64,000 nt of DNA from Lytechinus variegatus (taxonomy: Eukaryota > Echinodermata > Echinoidea > Temnopleuroida > Toxopneustidae). Positions 35,501-44,700 of the stretch are shown in pieces; the stretch's first letter is position 1; every line of letters begins with the position of its first letter. Location: the NCBI RefSeq assembly GCF_018143015.1, contig NC_054751.1, positions 29,961,783 to 30,025,782 of the forward strand, given 5' to 3'. The translations under genes were made by a program, and so were the position numbers. Below the pieces are notes generated by a model that saw only the letters and a program-made list of their open reading frames with translations, was not told where the DNA came from and ran no database searches.

Positions 35501-35914
35501 AAGGGAGCAAGTTACTATGCCCTCCCCCCCACAAAAAAAAGAGAGAGGTTTGTTTGCTCTAACCTCACAGACATTTGTTAAACCTGCAGACTTCAATTTT
35601 TTTATTTAAATCTGACCCCCCCCAAAAAAAAAAAATAAATGAAATAAAATAAAATAAAATGTGAAGACTGACAGCGAACTACATTGGTTTCCTCTCCCTT
35701 TATTTTTCACTGGCAAATTATGTAAGTAGTTGAACATCGTCCATGAAATGAAAAGGAATAAGTGGCCAATATTATCAATTAAACATCCTATAGTAATAAT
35801 AGTATTTCTTGTTAAGGACAATCCATTTCTTACCGATTGGACTTCACTCTCCACGTTGTTATCAATGAAATCTTGGGCAGATTCTGCATTTGCAATGGTG
35901 GCATTCACTACAGT
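29532..35914 (-). CDS. Prominin (CD133-like) homologue, 3' part, seven exons
   Basis: Exons 35914-35834, 35090-35022, 33816-33727, 31829-31714, 30617-30597, 30167-30153 and 29564-29532 join with GT-AG introns in one open frame. The first three junctions are phase 0; the following introns are phase 2. The product ends the second large extracellular loop (TVVNATIANAESAQDFIDNN, IGGCRPVYNLWNQAVNTLC), crosses the membrane once as TM5 (GLWFTLGWCIVFFMPALIFG, then VKLAKYFRTMD), and enters the cytoplasmic tail. Human prominin-1 has the same '[20 protein letters not shown]' arrangement. Prominins are pentaspan glycoproteins of membrane protrusions, such as microvilli, cilia and photoreceptor discs, and bind cholesterol. 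Only about 170 residues are seen. The terminal exon and the N-terminal two-thirds were not found. Confidence 0.88.
30153..30167 (-). CDS. Prominin tail microexon, 15 nt
   Basis: The acceptor TTGAATTTACAG and donor GTAAGT enclose 15 nt reading G-QQHY-G, phase 2 to phase 2. Such a short exon rests on splice-site quality and matching phase, so confidence is moderate. Confidence 0.55.
30597..30617 (-). CDS. Prominin tail microexon, 21 nt
   Basis: The acceptor TTTTTTTTTCAG and donor GTAAGT enclose 21 nt. With the preceding GA it reads D-NDFEMQ-G, phase 2 to phase 2. Skipping it would keep the frame. Confidence 0.7.
30999..31072 (+). mobile_element. tRNA-like SINE head
   Basis: An A-box-like TAGTGGCTCAGTGGTAGGGT and a B-box-like GGTTTGATCCC are spaced as in a tRNA. 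No proper acceptor stem is formed, so this is a SINE promoter region rather than a tRNA gene. Confidence 0.55.
31112..31408 (+). mobile_element. tRNA-derived SINE
   Basis: The A box GATGGCTCAGTCGGCAGAGC and B box GGGTTTAATTCCC lead a body of about 230 bp that ends GGCTACCCTGGGTAAATAAT with an AATAATA tail. It sits in the prominin intron and meets an opposite SINE tail-to-tail at about 31400. Confidence 0.75.
31396..31665 (-). mobile_element. tRNA-derived SINE, minus strand
   Basis: On the minus strand it starts GGGCGCATCGTGGTCTAGGG (A box), has GGTCGTGGGTTCGAATCC (B box), then a body with CACCCAGG-like sequence and the tail AAGCACTTTATAAATCCAGC plus TATTATTA. The tail module matches 27398-27645. 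Confidence 0.8.
31714..31829 (-). CDS. Prominin exon (TM5 and start of cytoplasmic tail)
   Basis: It encodes NGLWFTLGWCIVFFMPALIF, then GVKLAKYFRTMDTTDGYA plus two bases. The acceptor TTCACTTCTCAG and donor GTGAGT give phase 0 to phase 2. This is the most diagnostic prominin block: TM5 followed by KLAKY(F/Y)R.MD. Confidence 0.93.
31830..33726. other. Prominin intron with local repeats
   Basis: A roughly 60-bp imperfect direct repeat occurs at 32400-32525 (CACCATCAATTGGTGATTAT / ACCATCAGTTGGTGATTTC). An inverted-repeat element spans about 33115-33265 (ACAAATAGCGAATAGGAAT versus ATTCGCTATTTGTGTTGT). No other exon was recognised. Confidence 0.5.
33727..33816 (-). CDS. Prominin exon (conserved Cys pair before TM5)
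   Basis: It encodes LENTIGGCRPVYNLWNQAVN then TLCIGILRSF, 30 residues, phase 0. The acceptor is TTTTCTTTAG and the donor GTAAGT. The IG-x-C-x-PV ... LC spacing corresponds to the cysteine-bearing segment just before TM5 in vertebrate prominins. Confidence 0.9.
34506..34718. mobile_element. MITE in prominin intron
   Basis: The left GGGGGTGTTTAACAAAGATT, then TAAGTATGACTTAAGTCGCAC, is inverted at right, ending GTGAAACACCCCCC. About 213 bp, no coding capacity. Confidence 0.8.
34722..34990. mobile_element. Truncated mariner-type MITE fragment
   Basis: TTTCTGTGATTGGGGTATCA, then TCCTTTCTTCAAATTGTTTTT, GAATGAGGAATTTGAGTAAT and AGTTATGATAAAT match the right half of the 15493-17234 element. It shows the site where that copy was later interrupted. 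Confidence 0.65.
35022..35090 (-). CDS. Prominin exon (extracellular loop 2)
   Basis: The acceptor TTTTTTCAG and donor GTATGT bound 23 residues: SIVSYSDRVLGYPEQFVTYV then TYQ. Phase 0 at both ends. The pattern of a hydrophobic/aromatic run before 'E-x-T-I-G-x-C' matches the prominin family. Confidence 0.85.
35834..35914 (-). CDS. Prominin exon (extracellular loop 2)
   Basis: The acceptor CTGACAG precedes 35914 and the donor GTAAGA follows 35834. The 27 residues start TVVNATIANAESAQDFIDNN and end VESEVQS, with an NAT N-glycosylation sequon. Length 81 nt, phase 0. It looks like a continuation of a helical extracellular segment, so at least one earlier coding exon must exist. Confidence 0.8.
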
Positions 35915-36890
35915 CTGTCAGAAAAAAAAAGATAAAAACATTATTTTTCATATCAGGAAGGAAAATTTGATTTCATGATTTATTATCCTACAGAAGGAAA
36001 ATAATGGCAATTACTATTTTCAAAATAATAGTTACTCTGACATAAAAGAGTAGCAAAATTATACATTCATTATGATTTACAAGTTTATCATATGCATGTA
36101 CATTTTGTATACATGGTTTTTTTGCGGATTTTGCAGCAAGATTGGCAAGCGCGAATTTATGAGCATCTATTTTAATGCAAGTTTTGAACAACGGTTCAAT
36201 TACGTGTATCGTTTTGGCAGAGACTGCATAATTTGACCTGCAGAGGGTGACATTTTAGCAAGCAAGCTAGCTAGCTCCAAAATTATATGCATCGTGAGAA
36301 TTTGTTCCAATGCGATCATTTTTTTTCACAGATCGGTATTTAAATTCTGATTTTGCTAGAAATATAAGTTGCTTTTGCCGTTTGATTTGGGAGTGTTTAG
36401 TTTTTAACAAGCCGTCTTGTCGATCGTCCAGGTTTGTTGAAGATGCTCGGCCATCCATTCCAGGCCAGCAGCACCTCCGTTTTGCCTTCCCTGATGTTCG
36501 CCCTGCAAACAAAAGTTGCGCTAAATGTCACAAAAGCCCATGATTGAATCAAAACACTGCTGAATTAAGACACTTTAGAGCTAGAATCATGATCAGAAAA
36601 TACAATTTTGTTGCTGAAATGTAATAATTAAAACCATTCACAGATGGGGAAGAAGGAAGTCCCTGTGTGGAATGCGAATGTGCAGCGCGAATATAAGAAC
36701 CAAGGAATATGTTTTGAAGCCGCCAAACACAAAAAATTACCCGGTAATCCCGCGAAAATAACAGCGTTTTAAGGCCACCGCACCCCTTACGACCCGACCG
36801 GTCGCCGACTGGCTTGCGACTGGGTGAGGAAAGATGAATTGCAAGGCAGTCATAAGGCCTTAAAGTATCTTAAATATATTTACTACTGCC
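35915..36890. other. Unassigned, upstream of the first recognised prominin exon
   Basis: No prominin-like exon was found. A good minus-strand acceptor (TTTTGTTTGCAG, near 36500) is followed by open sequence, but no phase-compatible donor or family match supports an exon. Confidence 0.4.
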
Positions 36891-36899
36891 ACAATGACA

Positions 36900-37990
36900 T
36901 CATATGTCACTGTCAACATCCCCATCACTATCATTAACAGCAGCATCCTTAGCATTATTATTAACATCATCATTACTGCCACCCCCACCATTCTCATCCT
37001 CCTCTTAATCATAATCATGATCATTATCCTCCCATCATCATCAACATCATCACCACGAATACCCCCACACCCATTCTACTCCTCCTCAACATCACCTCCA
37101 CCACCACCATCCTCCTCTTCATCATCATGATCAACACCACCATCATCCTCCTTCTCATCATCATAATCTTCAACATCACCATTACCATCATCACCACCAC
37201 CACTACCAACCTCCTTCTCTTCACCACCACCACCACCACTACCAACCTCCTCCTCTTCACCACCACCACCACCACCACCATCCATCTCCTCATCACCACC
37301 ACCACTACCAACCTCCTCCTCTTCACCACCACCACCACCACCATCCATCTCCTCATCACCACCACCACTACCAACCTCCTCCTCTTCACCACCACCACCA
37401 CCACCATCCATCTCCTCATCACTACCACTACCATCCTCCTCCTCCTAATCATCACCACCACCACTACCAACCTCCTCCTCTTCACCACCACCACCACCAC
37501 CACCACCATCCATCTCCTCCTCATCACCACCACCATCGCTACCACCACCATCCACCTCCTAATCACTAACACCACCCTTCTCCACATCCTCCTCTTCACC
37601 ACCACCACCATCCATCCACATCCTCATCACTACCACCACACTCCTCCTCATCACCACCAACACTACCATCCTCCTCCTCCTAATCATCACCGCCGCTACC
37701 ACCACCCTCCTCCTCCTCATCACTACCACCACCCTCCTCCTCCTCATCACCACCACCACTACCATCCTCCTCCTCATCACCACCACCACTACCATCCACG
37801 TCCTCATCACTACCACCACCATCATCCTCCTCAACATAATCAACAGCACTACTACCACCATCCTCATCCTCCTCATCATCAACACCATTGCCACCACCAC
37901 CGCCACCCTCCTCCTCATTATATCCACCATCCACCTCCTCCTCATCATCAGCATCATAATCAACATCACAACCACCATCACCATCGTCTT
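36900..37990. repeat. Trinucleotide microsatellite (CAC/CCT/CAT), G-poor strand
   Basis: About 1.1 kb of CAC, TCC and CAT triplets on the plus strand, with longer internal duplications (CACTACCAACCTCCTCCTCT followed by TCACCACCACC, repeated). Positions 37130-37537 contain no G at all. Open frames on both strands are by-products of the triplet pattern. Confidence 0.95.
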
Positions 37991-38841
37991 TTACATTTTT
38001 TGGGCTCTTTCACTGTCATGTTAGTGCTGGATTGCAGGAGCAAGCAATTTTTGTGGCAGACCTCTGTGCACTGAAGTCTGAAGCATGAAAAAAGGTTACA
38101 TACATGTACCATGTGACACATTTTGACCAATCACGATGCTTGAAAGGATACAAATATATATAAGTTGATGATACACTTTCATACATAGCTACAGATTTCT
38201 TGCTATTTGCATGTTTGTTTCATCTTTACATAATATATGAGTATGGAATCTAAAACAATGACACATTGTTTACCCACACAACCCATGAGGCGTGCGTGTT
38301 CACCGTCAACCGCGGACAGCTTTACGAAAACACACCTTCAAACCGAGGACACACACGAAACCGAGGACTGTCCTCGCTTGGAGCTACAGTTTGTTAGCTT
38401 AATTTCAAGCTTCTAGCTACGCTGTTGAAATTTCGAGCTTTTCTGAGCAGAGGCCACGTTTGGATGGTCTTGAACTTATTCGTGGGTATTATTTTGCACT
38501 CCATGCCGTCTTTTTGTGTGTACTTTACTGTAATGTCGCCATCTATTGGCGGGGATATGCACTACCTTTGACTCAATTCACCCAAACGTGAATCTACATG
38601 CGATATGCGCGCCGCTAGCTAGAGCTGAGTTATCGCAGGAAACAATTCTAGAGCTGGGCTTTGAATGCATTATCAGAGACCTGAAATGAGCTGCATTGAC
38701 TTTATTTCGGTAAGTTTTGTTTGAAATTATTTAATCATCAAAAGCTGTAAATGGGCTAGATCTACATCTCAGCCTTAGGGGCCAATACCGGTATAGAGAC
38801 TTGGCTTTATAATTTTAGTTAGACCCTATGTAACCCAGGGA
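37991..38841. other. Possible promoter and 5' exon region (plus)
   Basis: The sequence becomes GC-richer around 38290-38650. A donor-like TTTCG|GTAAGT occurs at 38709/38710 on the plus strand and could end a 5' exon of the 40759 reading frame. No TATA box or coding match supports this directly. Confidence 0.25.
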
Positions 38842-38868
38842 GCTCCGGCCCGCGAAGCGGGCCGGAGC
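38842..38868. repeat. Perfect GC-rich hairpin, 12-bp stem
   Basis: GCTCCGGCCCGC and its exact complement flank the loop GAA. Eleven or twelve of the stem pairs are G-C, unlike the AT-rich surroundings. It could be a folded RNA element or the remnant of a palindromic repeat. Confidence 0.9.
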
Positions 38869-39154
38869 CCAGGAGGCCATCGCTCATTCACACTCCGACC
38901 GTAACAGGGGTATTTATGGTTATCAGTACGAGTCAAGTAAAAGGTGGAAACATAAATTAAGCACTTACATGTATTATATGGATGATGGTCTTACTAAGGA
39001 CAGCATCCAGACATCGGGTCAAACTCAAAGGCTCGAACCTAAAAAAAACCGATAAGTTCTGTCGCGGTACCACTCCATCTTTCAAAATTCTATAGGGCCT
39101 ACAAAATGGCAGATTACCGATTGAGAGAGAGACAAGGGCGCGTGCGCAAAGAAA

Positions 39155-39303
39155 ACAGATTCGATCAAAATTTGATGAACTTCGCCAAATTCGCGCATGC
39201 GCCCAACAGCGCAGGTACAAGTCTCAATCGGCCGATTGAACGTGCACTGTTGGGCGCATGCACGAATTTGGCGAAGTTCATCAAATTTCGATCGAATCTG
39301 TGA
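39155..39303. repeat. Long inverted repeat (about 58-bp arms)
   Basis: The left arm ACAGATTCGATCAAAATTTG, through CTTCGCCAAATTCGCGCATG and CGCCCAACAG, pairs with the right arm ending CAAATTTCGATCGAATCTGT. The loop is about 30 bp and itself contains CAATCGGCCGATTG. Probably a MITE. Confidence 0.85.
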
Positions 39304-39329
39304 GCTGCTCGGTGAAGGGCCTGTTTTAT

Positions 39330-39860
39330 GTAAAGGACAATGCTGAAAATTACATCAAATAGGATGTAAAATGATAAAGTTATGACAGTTTAAAGTCTTG
39401 CTTAATTCCACAAAACACTTAGACCTATATGTCCACATTCTGGTCAGTTTAGAATTGAGGGGGTCCGATGACGTCACTATCTCTTTTGTAGTTTATTGTA
39501 TGAAATATGGAATATCATATTTCTTTTCTCATAAAACTTTAAACAATTAGGTTTGATACCTCCCTGAACATTTGGAAAATCAATTTTTGCAACATCAATA
39601 AAAACCTTCCTTATTGTCAAAAGTGCTAAAATTGATATATTCTATATTTTATATAATAACAAACAAAAGAAATAGTGAGTGTGTGATATCATCGGCTGTC
39701 TCGACCATTTGCCTATCACCCATCTTGTGCACGACAAATTTGTGAAAATATATGAAATTTTCTAAACTTTCTCCTTTCACGTACAATTTTGATGAAATAA
39801 TGCTTGTTTGAGTTTTCTCTGTTCATACAATTCCACTTTTTGTTGGGGTGTACTTGCTTA
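39330..39860. mobile_element. MITE family A, left end damaged
   Basis: It contains TAAAGGACAATGCTGAAAATT at left, the family's ATGACGTCACTATCTCTTTT core, and TTGTTGGGGTGTACTTGCTTA at right. The left TIR is incomplete. Confidence 0.65.
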
Positions 39861-39871
39861 CAGAGAAAAAC

Positions 39872-40162
39872 CTCTACAGAGAATATATCTAGGTGTTGTG
39901 GATCAATCCCACCTCCCCGGACTATGAACCACGAGGTCCAGGGTTCAAATCCCACCGCAGCACTAAGTAATGTCCATTGGCAAAACATGAATCTACGTTT
40001 GCAACTCTCCACCCAGGTGTAAATGGGTGTAGGAATGAATTCCTTCAATGCTGTGAGCGCTTATGACGCCTAGCTTAGCTGGGGTAATATTGTAGCACCT
40101 TGAGCATCATAATGATGGATACCGGTATGTGCACTATTCAAATATCAAATATTATTATTATT
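39872..40162 (+). mobile_element. tRNA-derived SINE
   Basis: The B box AGGTCCAGGGTTCAAATCCC is clear and the A-box region is decayed. The body includes CACCCAGGTGTAAATGGGTG and the tail ends in (ATT)n. It directly follows a family A MITE. Confidence 0.7.
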
Positions 40163-40758
40163 AGAACAATAAGAAAACTCAATCTATCTTTTACATGATT
40201 TTCAAAGAAAAATTAGCTGTGTTCAAACTTATAAGCAAATCAAAATTTGGAATTGATTCAGTTGATAATTATGCCATTCCGCCAGGGGCGTTCCACTTGT
40301 TTTATACGAATAATTGGCTGAATATTCCAGAAAATCAAATTGTCGTAATTATGTTGTGAATTGTATAATGTATATACTTCATTCAAACTGCTCATTTTGA
40401 ACATTGGCTGAAAAGGGGCTAATTAGTTTTACATGCCTACACTACCTGAAATTGTCAGTGTTTCATCCTGACACATAATGTCTCTGGGGCATTAAGGGAC
40501 ACAAATATCCTGACTGGGTTTTACAGTTGTGCAACAGATTAGAGGAGCCGTTGAAGGCTAGCGGGAAGTTTGGGAACCCTAGTCTAACAACTAATGAAAA
40601 TTGAACATTCATCAATTAGTTTATAAATTGTGAATGTTCTGTTTCAGAAATGTTTCTGTTACAGATGATGGAACTGAGAGAAGGAGAAAACAGCTTTAGT
40701 TACTTCATCTCCAGATGTCATATTGAATAGCCTGCAGTTACTGTCCATTTACAACTTC

Positions 40759-41433
40759 ATGGGTAAGCACAAAAAAGAAGCAAGAAGGGCATATTTGAAA
40801 AGAAGAAGATCAGCAATGAGAGAAACAAAATTAGCTGGGAATGATTTGGATGATACCCAAATGAGTCACATGAAAATTGATAGCCCAGCTAATGAAGATA
40901 ACAGCCATTGCATCCAAACCAAAATGACTGAAAAACACACCCCTTTATTCTGTACGCCGCCAAAGTCAAAGTCATCATCAGCACTGCTACCATCATCGTC
41001 AAAGTCATCATCAGCACTGCTACCATCATCAAATATGTCAAATTCATCAGCACTGCTACCATCATCAAATACGTCGAATTCATCAGCACTGCTACCATCG
41101 TCGTCAAATACGTTGAAGTCATCAGCGCTGCTACCATCATCGTCAAATACATCTAAGTCATCAGCACTGCTAGCATCGTCGTCAAAGTCATCAGCACTGC
41201 TACCATCATTGTCAAATACATCTACATGTAAGTCATCAGCACTGCTATCATCATCATCAATGTCATCATCTTCAACAGTTGCACTTTTAAGAAGATGTAT
41301 TCCAAGGAAAGTGCTAAATGACTGTCTTTTCACAAAGTGGAATGAGTACAGACTGTTATATAAACAGTTTACTCTAATCAAAAGACGCCTAAATGTTATA
41401 GAGCATGGAGAGGGGGGTGGAAGTTTAAATTGA
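40759..41433 (+). CDS. Possible Ser-rich repeat protein of unknown function
   Basis: An ATG at 40759 opens a 224-codon frame. I do not recognise the family. The N-terminus is strongly basic (MGKHKKEARRAYLKRRRSAM), followed by an acidic linker. About eight copies of a 10-15-residue unit SSALLPSSSNTSK then span roughly 40970-41265, and a basic tail ends in TKWNEYRLLYKQFTLIKRRL. AATAAA lies 19 bp after the stop. Acceptor-like TTTCAG and TTACAG sites occur at about 40645-40663. The start context is weak (T at -3), the antisense strand is also open through the repeat, and the core is a minisatellite, so the frame may be accidental or transposon-derived. Confidence 0.35.
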   Translation: MGKHKKEARRAYLKRRRSAMRETKLAGNDLDDTQMSHMKIDSPANEDNSHCIQTKMTEKHTPLFCTPPKSKSSSALLPSSSKSSSALLPSSNMSNSSALLPSSNTSNSSALLPSSSNTLKSSALLPSSSNTSKSSALLASSSKSSALLPSLSNTSTCKSSALLSSSSMSSSSTVALLRRCIPRKVLNDCLFTKWNEYRLLYKQFTLIKRRLNVIEHGEGGGSLN

Positions 41434-41451
41434 TTGGTGTACTTGATGTGA

Positions 41452-41457
41452 AATAAA
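41452..41457 (+). promoter_or_regulatory. Candidate poly(A) signal
   Basis: AATAAA, 19 bp after the stop codon of the 40759-41433 frame. It supports, without proving, a plus-strand transcript ending here. Confidence 0.35.
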
Positions 41458-41789
41458 CAACATTGATTGCTTAAGGCAAGTACATGTATAAGGGGCTAAA
41501 TTTAATTGGTCTGGGATGTTGAATATGTCTATAAATGTAGTAGCCTATTTTACAGCAATACTGCAAAACTAGAGCAAACTGATGCAATACCGGCTATCTT
41601 GAGCACTGACCATAGATGAATTAGGCTTTAGCCTATTGCATTTGTAGGCCTACAGTATTCTATTGGGCTGGTGATTATCTACTGTAGTTGGTCTTACAGT
41701 AGACCAGGTTAGAATTTGAAAGATGTTCTTGATGCCTTGATATCATGTGACAGCGAACATCCTGTTATCATTTTTTTTCTTTGAATTTG
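41458..41789. other. Unassigned spacer before satellite 1
   Basis: No coding or repeat signal beyond short AT-rich sequence and GTAGGCCTA-type motifs. Confidence 0.35.
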
Positions 41790-44700
41790 GGACACTGTAA
41801 TAGTGTAGTTACATGTATATAAACGCTTATCTTAAAATGGGATTTTGAATGAGTGCGAAGATGTATGCAAGAAGATAAAAGGTACATGTATTATCATCCC
41901 TTTCAAAATACTTGATGTTCATCAGTTACATGTAATCTTCCAATATAGAAAGCGGTGTGTAATTCCATGATTCTTAATCCTTTAGTTTGGTCAGAAAATA
42001 TGATTTTTAAAAAACAATTATTAGACTTATTAATTGCTAAAATGCTGTCCCCCATAATGTTCTGTTCTTTGCCTATAAGCTCAGATTTTGAAGTTAAAGA
42101 AGTGAAGTATGCAATTTCACTCGGGTCAAAAGGACATTTTTTTTTTAAGAATCCAAATTTGAAAAATTAATGATTCCTGATTGAGTATTAAATTGAGAGA
42201 GTACAGGCATGTATACATTCCAATCGCGGTAACATACTTACAGGAAATTGACCTTGACTGAAGGAATGTACTCAAATACAGCCAAAAGGGGCATGATTAA
42301 AAAATGACCCAGTTCTATTTAGCATGGTATAATACACTGTTTGGTTTCCTTTTTGTGTACTTGGGTAAATTGAGAGCTGGTCCTCTGCAAAAAAACCCAT
42401 TAAACGTCTTGTTATCATAAATATTGTCTTCTATCTTAAGATTTGGGATGCTGTTTGAGTGGAGCTATGAACGCTGATCTTAAAATGGCATCTTGAATGA
42501 GTGCGAAGACTGGTGCAAGACATAGTTATCAAAGGTATAATCATCCTTTTCAAAACGCTTGATGATTATCAGATAGTAGTCTTCCCTTATGAAAAGCTGT
42601 GTGAAATTTCATGCTTCATAATCCTTAATCCCGCAGAATTCTCTGTTCCTTGCCCTAAGCTCAGATTTTGAAAATAGCGTATACAATTTCACTCTGGTCA
42701 AAGGGACATTAGAAATCAAAAAAATCAAAATCTGAGAAATTAACAATTCCTGATAGTCTGATAGAGTATTATATTGAGAGAGTACAGGTGTTAATTTCTA
42801 ACATACATTCCTTTTGCTGTAACAGACTTACAGGATATTGACCTTGGCTGAAGGAATATACTCGATACAGCCAAAAGGGGCATGATTAAAAATATGACCT
42901 AGTTCTATTTAGCATGGTATATACACACTGTTTGGTTTCATTTTCGTGTACAAGAATCCAAATCTGACAAGAATCCAAATCTGAAGATAATTATCAATTC
43001 CTGATAGAATATTTAATTGAGAGAGTACAGCTGTTAATTTCTATCATACATTTCTTTCGCGGTGACATACAGGAAATTGACCTGGGCTGAAGGAATGTAC
43101 TCAATACATCCAAAAGGGACATGATTAAAAAATGACCCAGTTCTATTCAGCGTGGTATAATACACTGTTTGGTTTCCTTTTTGTGTACTTGGGTAAATTG
43201 AGATCTGGTCCTCTGCAAAAAATGCCATTAAACGTCTTGTTATCATAAATACGTCTTCTATCTTAAGATTTGGGATGCTGTTTGAGTGGAGCTATAAACG
43301 CTGATCTTAAAATGGCATCTTGAATGAGTGCGAAGACTGGTGCAAGACATAGTTATCAAAGGTATAATCATCCTTTTCAAAACGCTTGATGATTATCAGA
43401 TATATGTAACCTTCCCTTATGAAAAGCTGTGTGAAATTTCATGCTTCATAATCCTTAATCCCGCACAATACTCTGTTCCTTGCCCTAAGCTCAGATTTTG
43501 AAAGTAGCGTATACAATTTCACTCTGGTCAAAGGGACATTAGAAATTAAAAAAATCAAAATCTGAGAAATTAACAATTCCTGATAGTCTGATAGAGTATT
43601 ATATTGAGAGAGTACAGGTGTTAATTTCTAACATACATTCCTTTCGCGGTAACAGACTTACAGGATATTGACCTTGGCTGAAGGAATATACTCGATACAG
43701 CCAAAAGGGGCATGATTAAGAATATGACCTAGTTCTATTTAGCATGGTATATACACACTGTTTGGTTTCATTTTCGTGTACAAGAATCCAAATCTGACAA
43801 GAATCCAAATCTGAAGATAATTATCAATTCCTGATAGAATATTTAATTGAGAGAGTACAGCTGTTAATTTCTATCATACATTTCTTTCGCGGTGACATAC
43901 AGGAAATTGACCTGGGCTGAAGGAATGTACTCAATACATCCAAAAGGGACATGATTAAAAAATGACCCAGTTCTATTTAGCGTGGTATAATACACTGTTT
44001 GGTTTCCTTTTTGTGTACTTGGGTAAATTGAGATCTGGTCCTCTGCAAAAAAAGCCATTAAACGTCTTGTTATCACAAATATCGTCTTCTATCTTAAGAT
44101 TTGGAATGCTGTTTGAGTGGAGCTATAAACGCTGATCTTAAAATGGCATCTTGAATGAGTGCGAAGACTGGTGCAAGACATAGTTATCAAAGGTATAATC
44201 ATCCTTTTCAAAACGCTTGATGATTATCAGATATATGTAACCTTCCCTTATGAAAAGCTGTGTGAAATTTCATGCTTCATAATCCTTAATCCCGCACAAT
44301 TCTCTGTTCCTTGCCCTAAGCTCAGATTTTGAAAGTAGCGTATACAATTTCACTCTGGTTAAAGGGACATTAGAAATTAAAAAAAATCAAAATCTGAGAA
44401 ATTAACAATTCCTGATAGTCTGATAGAGTATTATATTGAGAGAGTACAGGTGTTAATTTCTAACATACATTCCTTTCGCGGTAACAGACTTACATGATAT
44501 TGACCTTGGCTGAAGGAATATACTCGATACAGCCAAAAGGGGCATGATTAAGAATATGACCTAGTTCTATTTAGCATGGTATATACACACTGTTTGGTTT
44601 CATTTTCGTGTACAAGAATCCAAATCTGACAAGAATCCAAATCTGAAGATAATTATCAATTCCTGATAGAATATTTAATTGAGAGAGTACAGCTGTTAAT

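Noticed and set aside
36410-36512. Further prominin exon near a good minus-strand acceptor
   Set aside because: No phase-0 donor, and the translation (GEHQGRQNGGAAGLEWMAEH) does not resemble prominin.
36894-38074. Long frames on both strands rich in T/L/H or V/R/G/D/E
   Set aside because: Produced by the trinucleotide microsatellite, which lacks stop triplets in several frames.
40866-41381. Antisense 171-codon Asp/Ser-rich frame
   Set aside because: It is the complement of the same minisatellite. The plus strand has the better start, tail and poly(A) signal; neither is certain.
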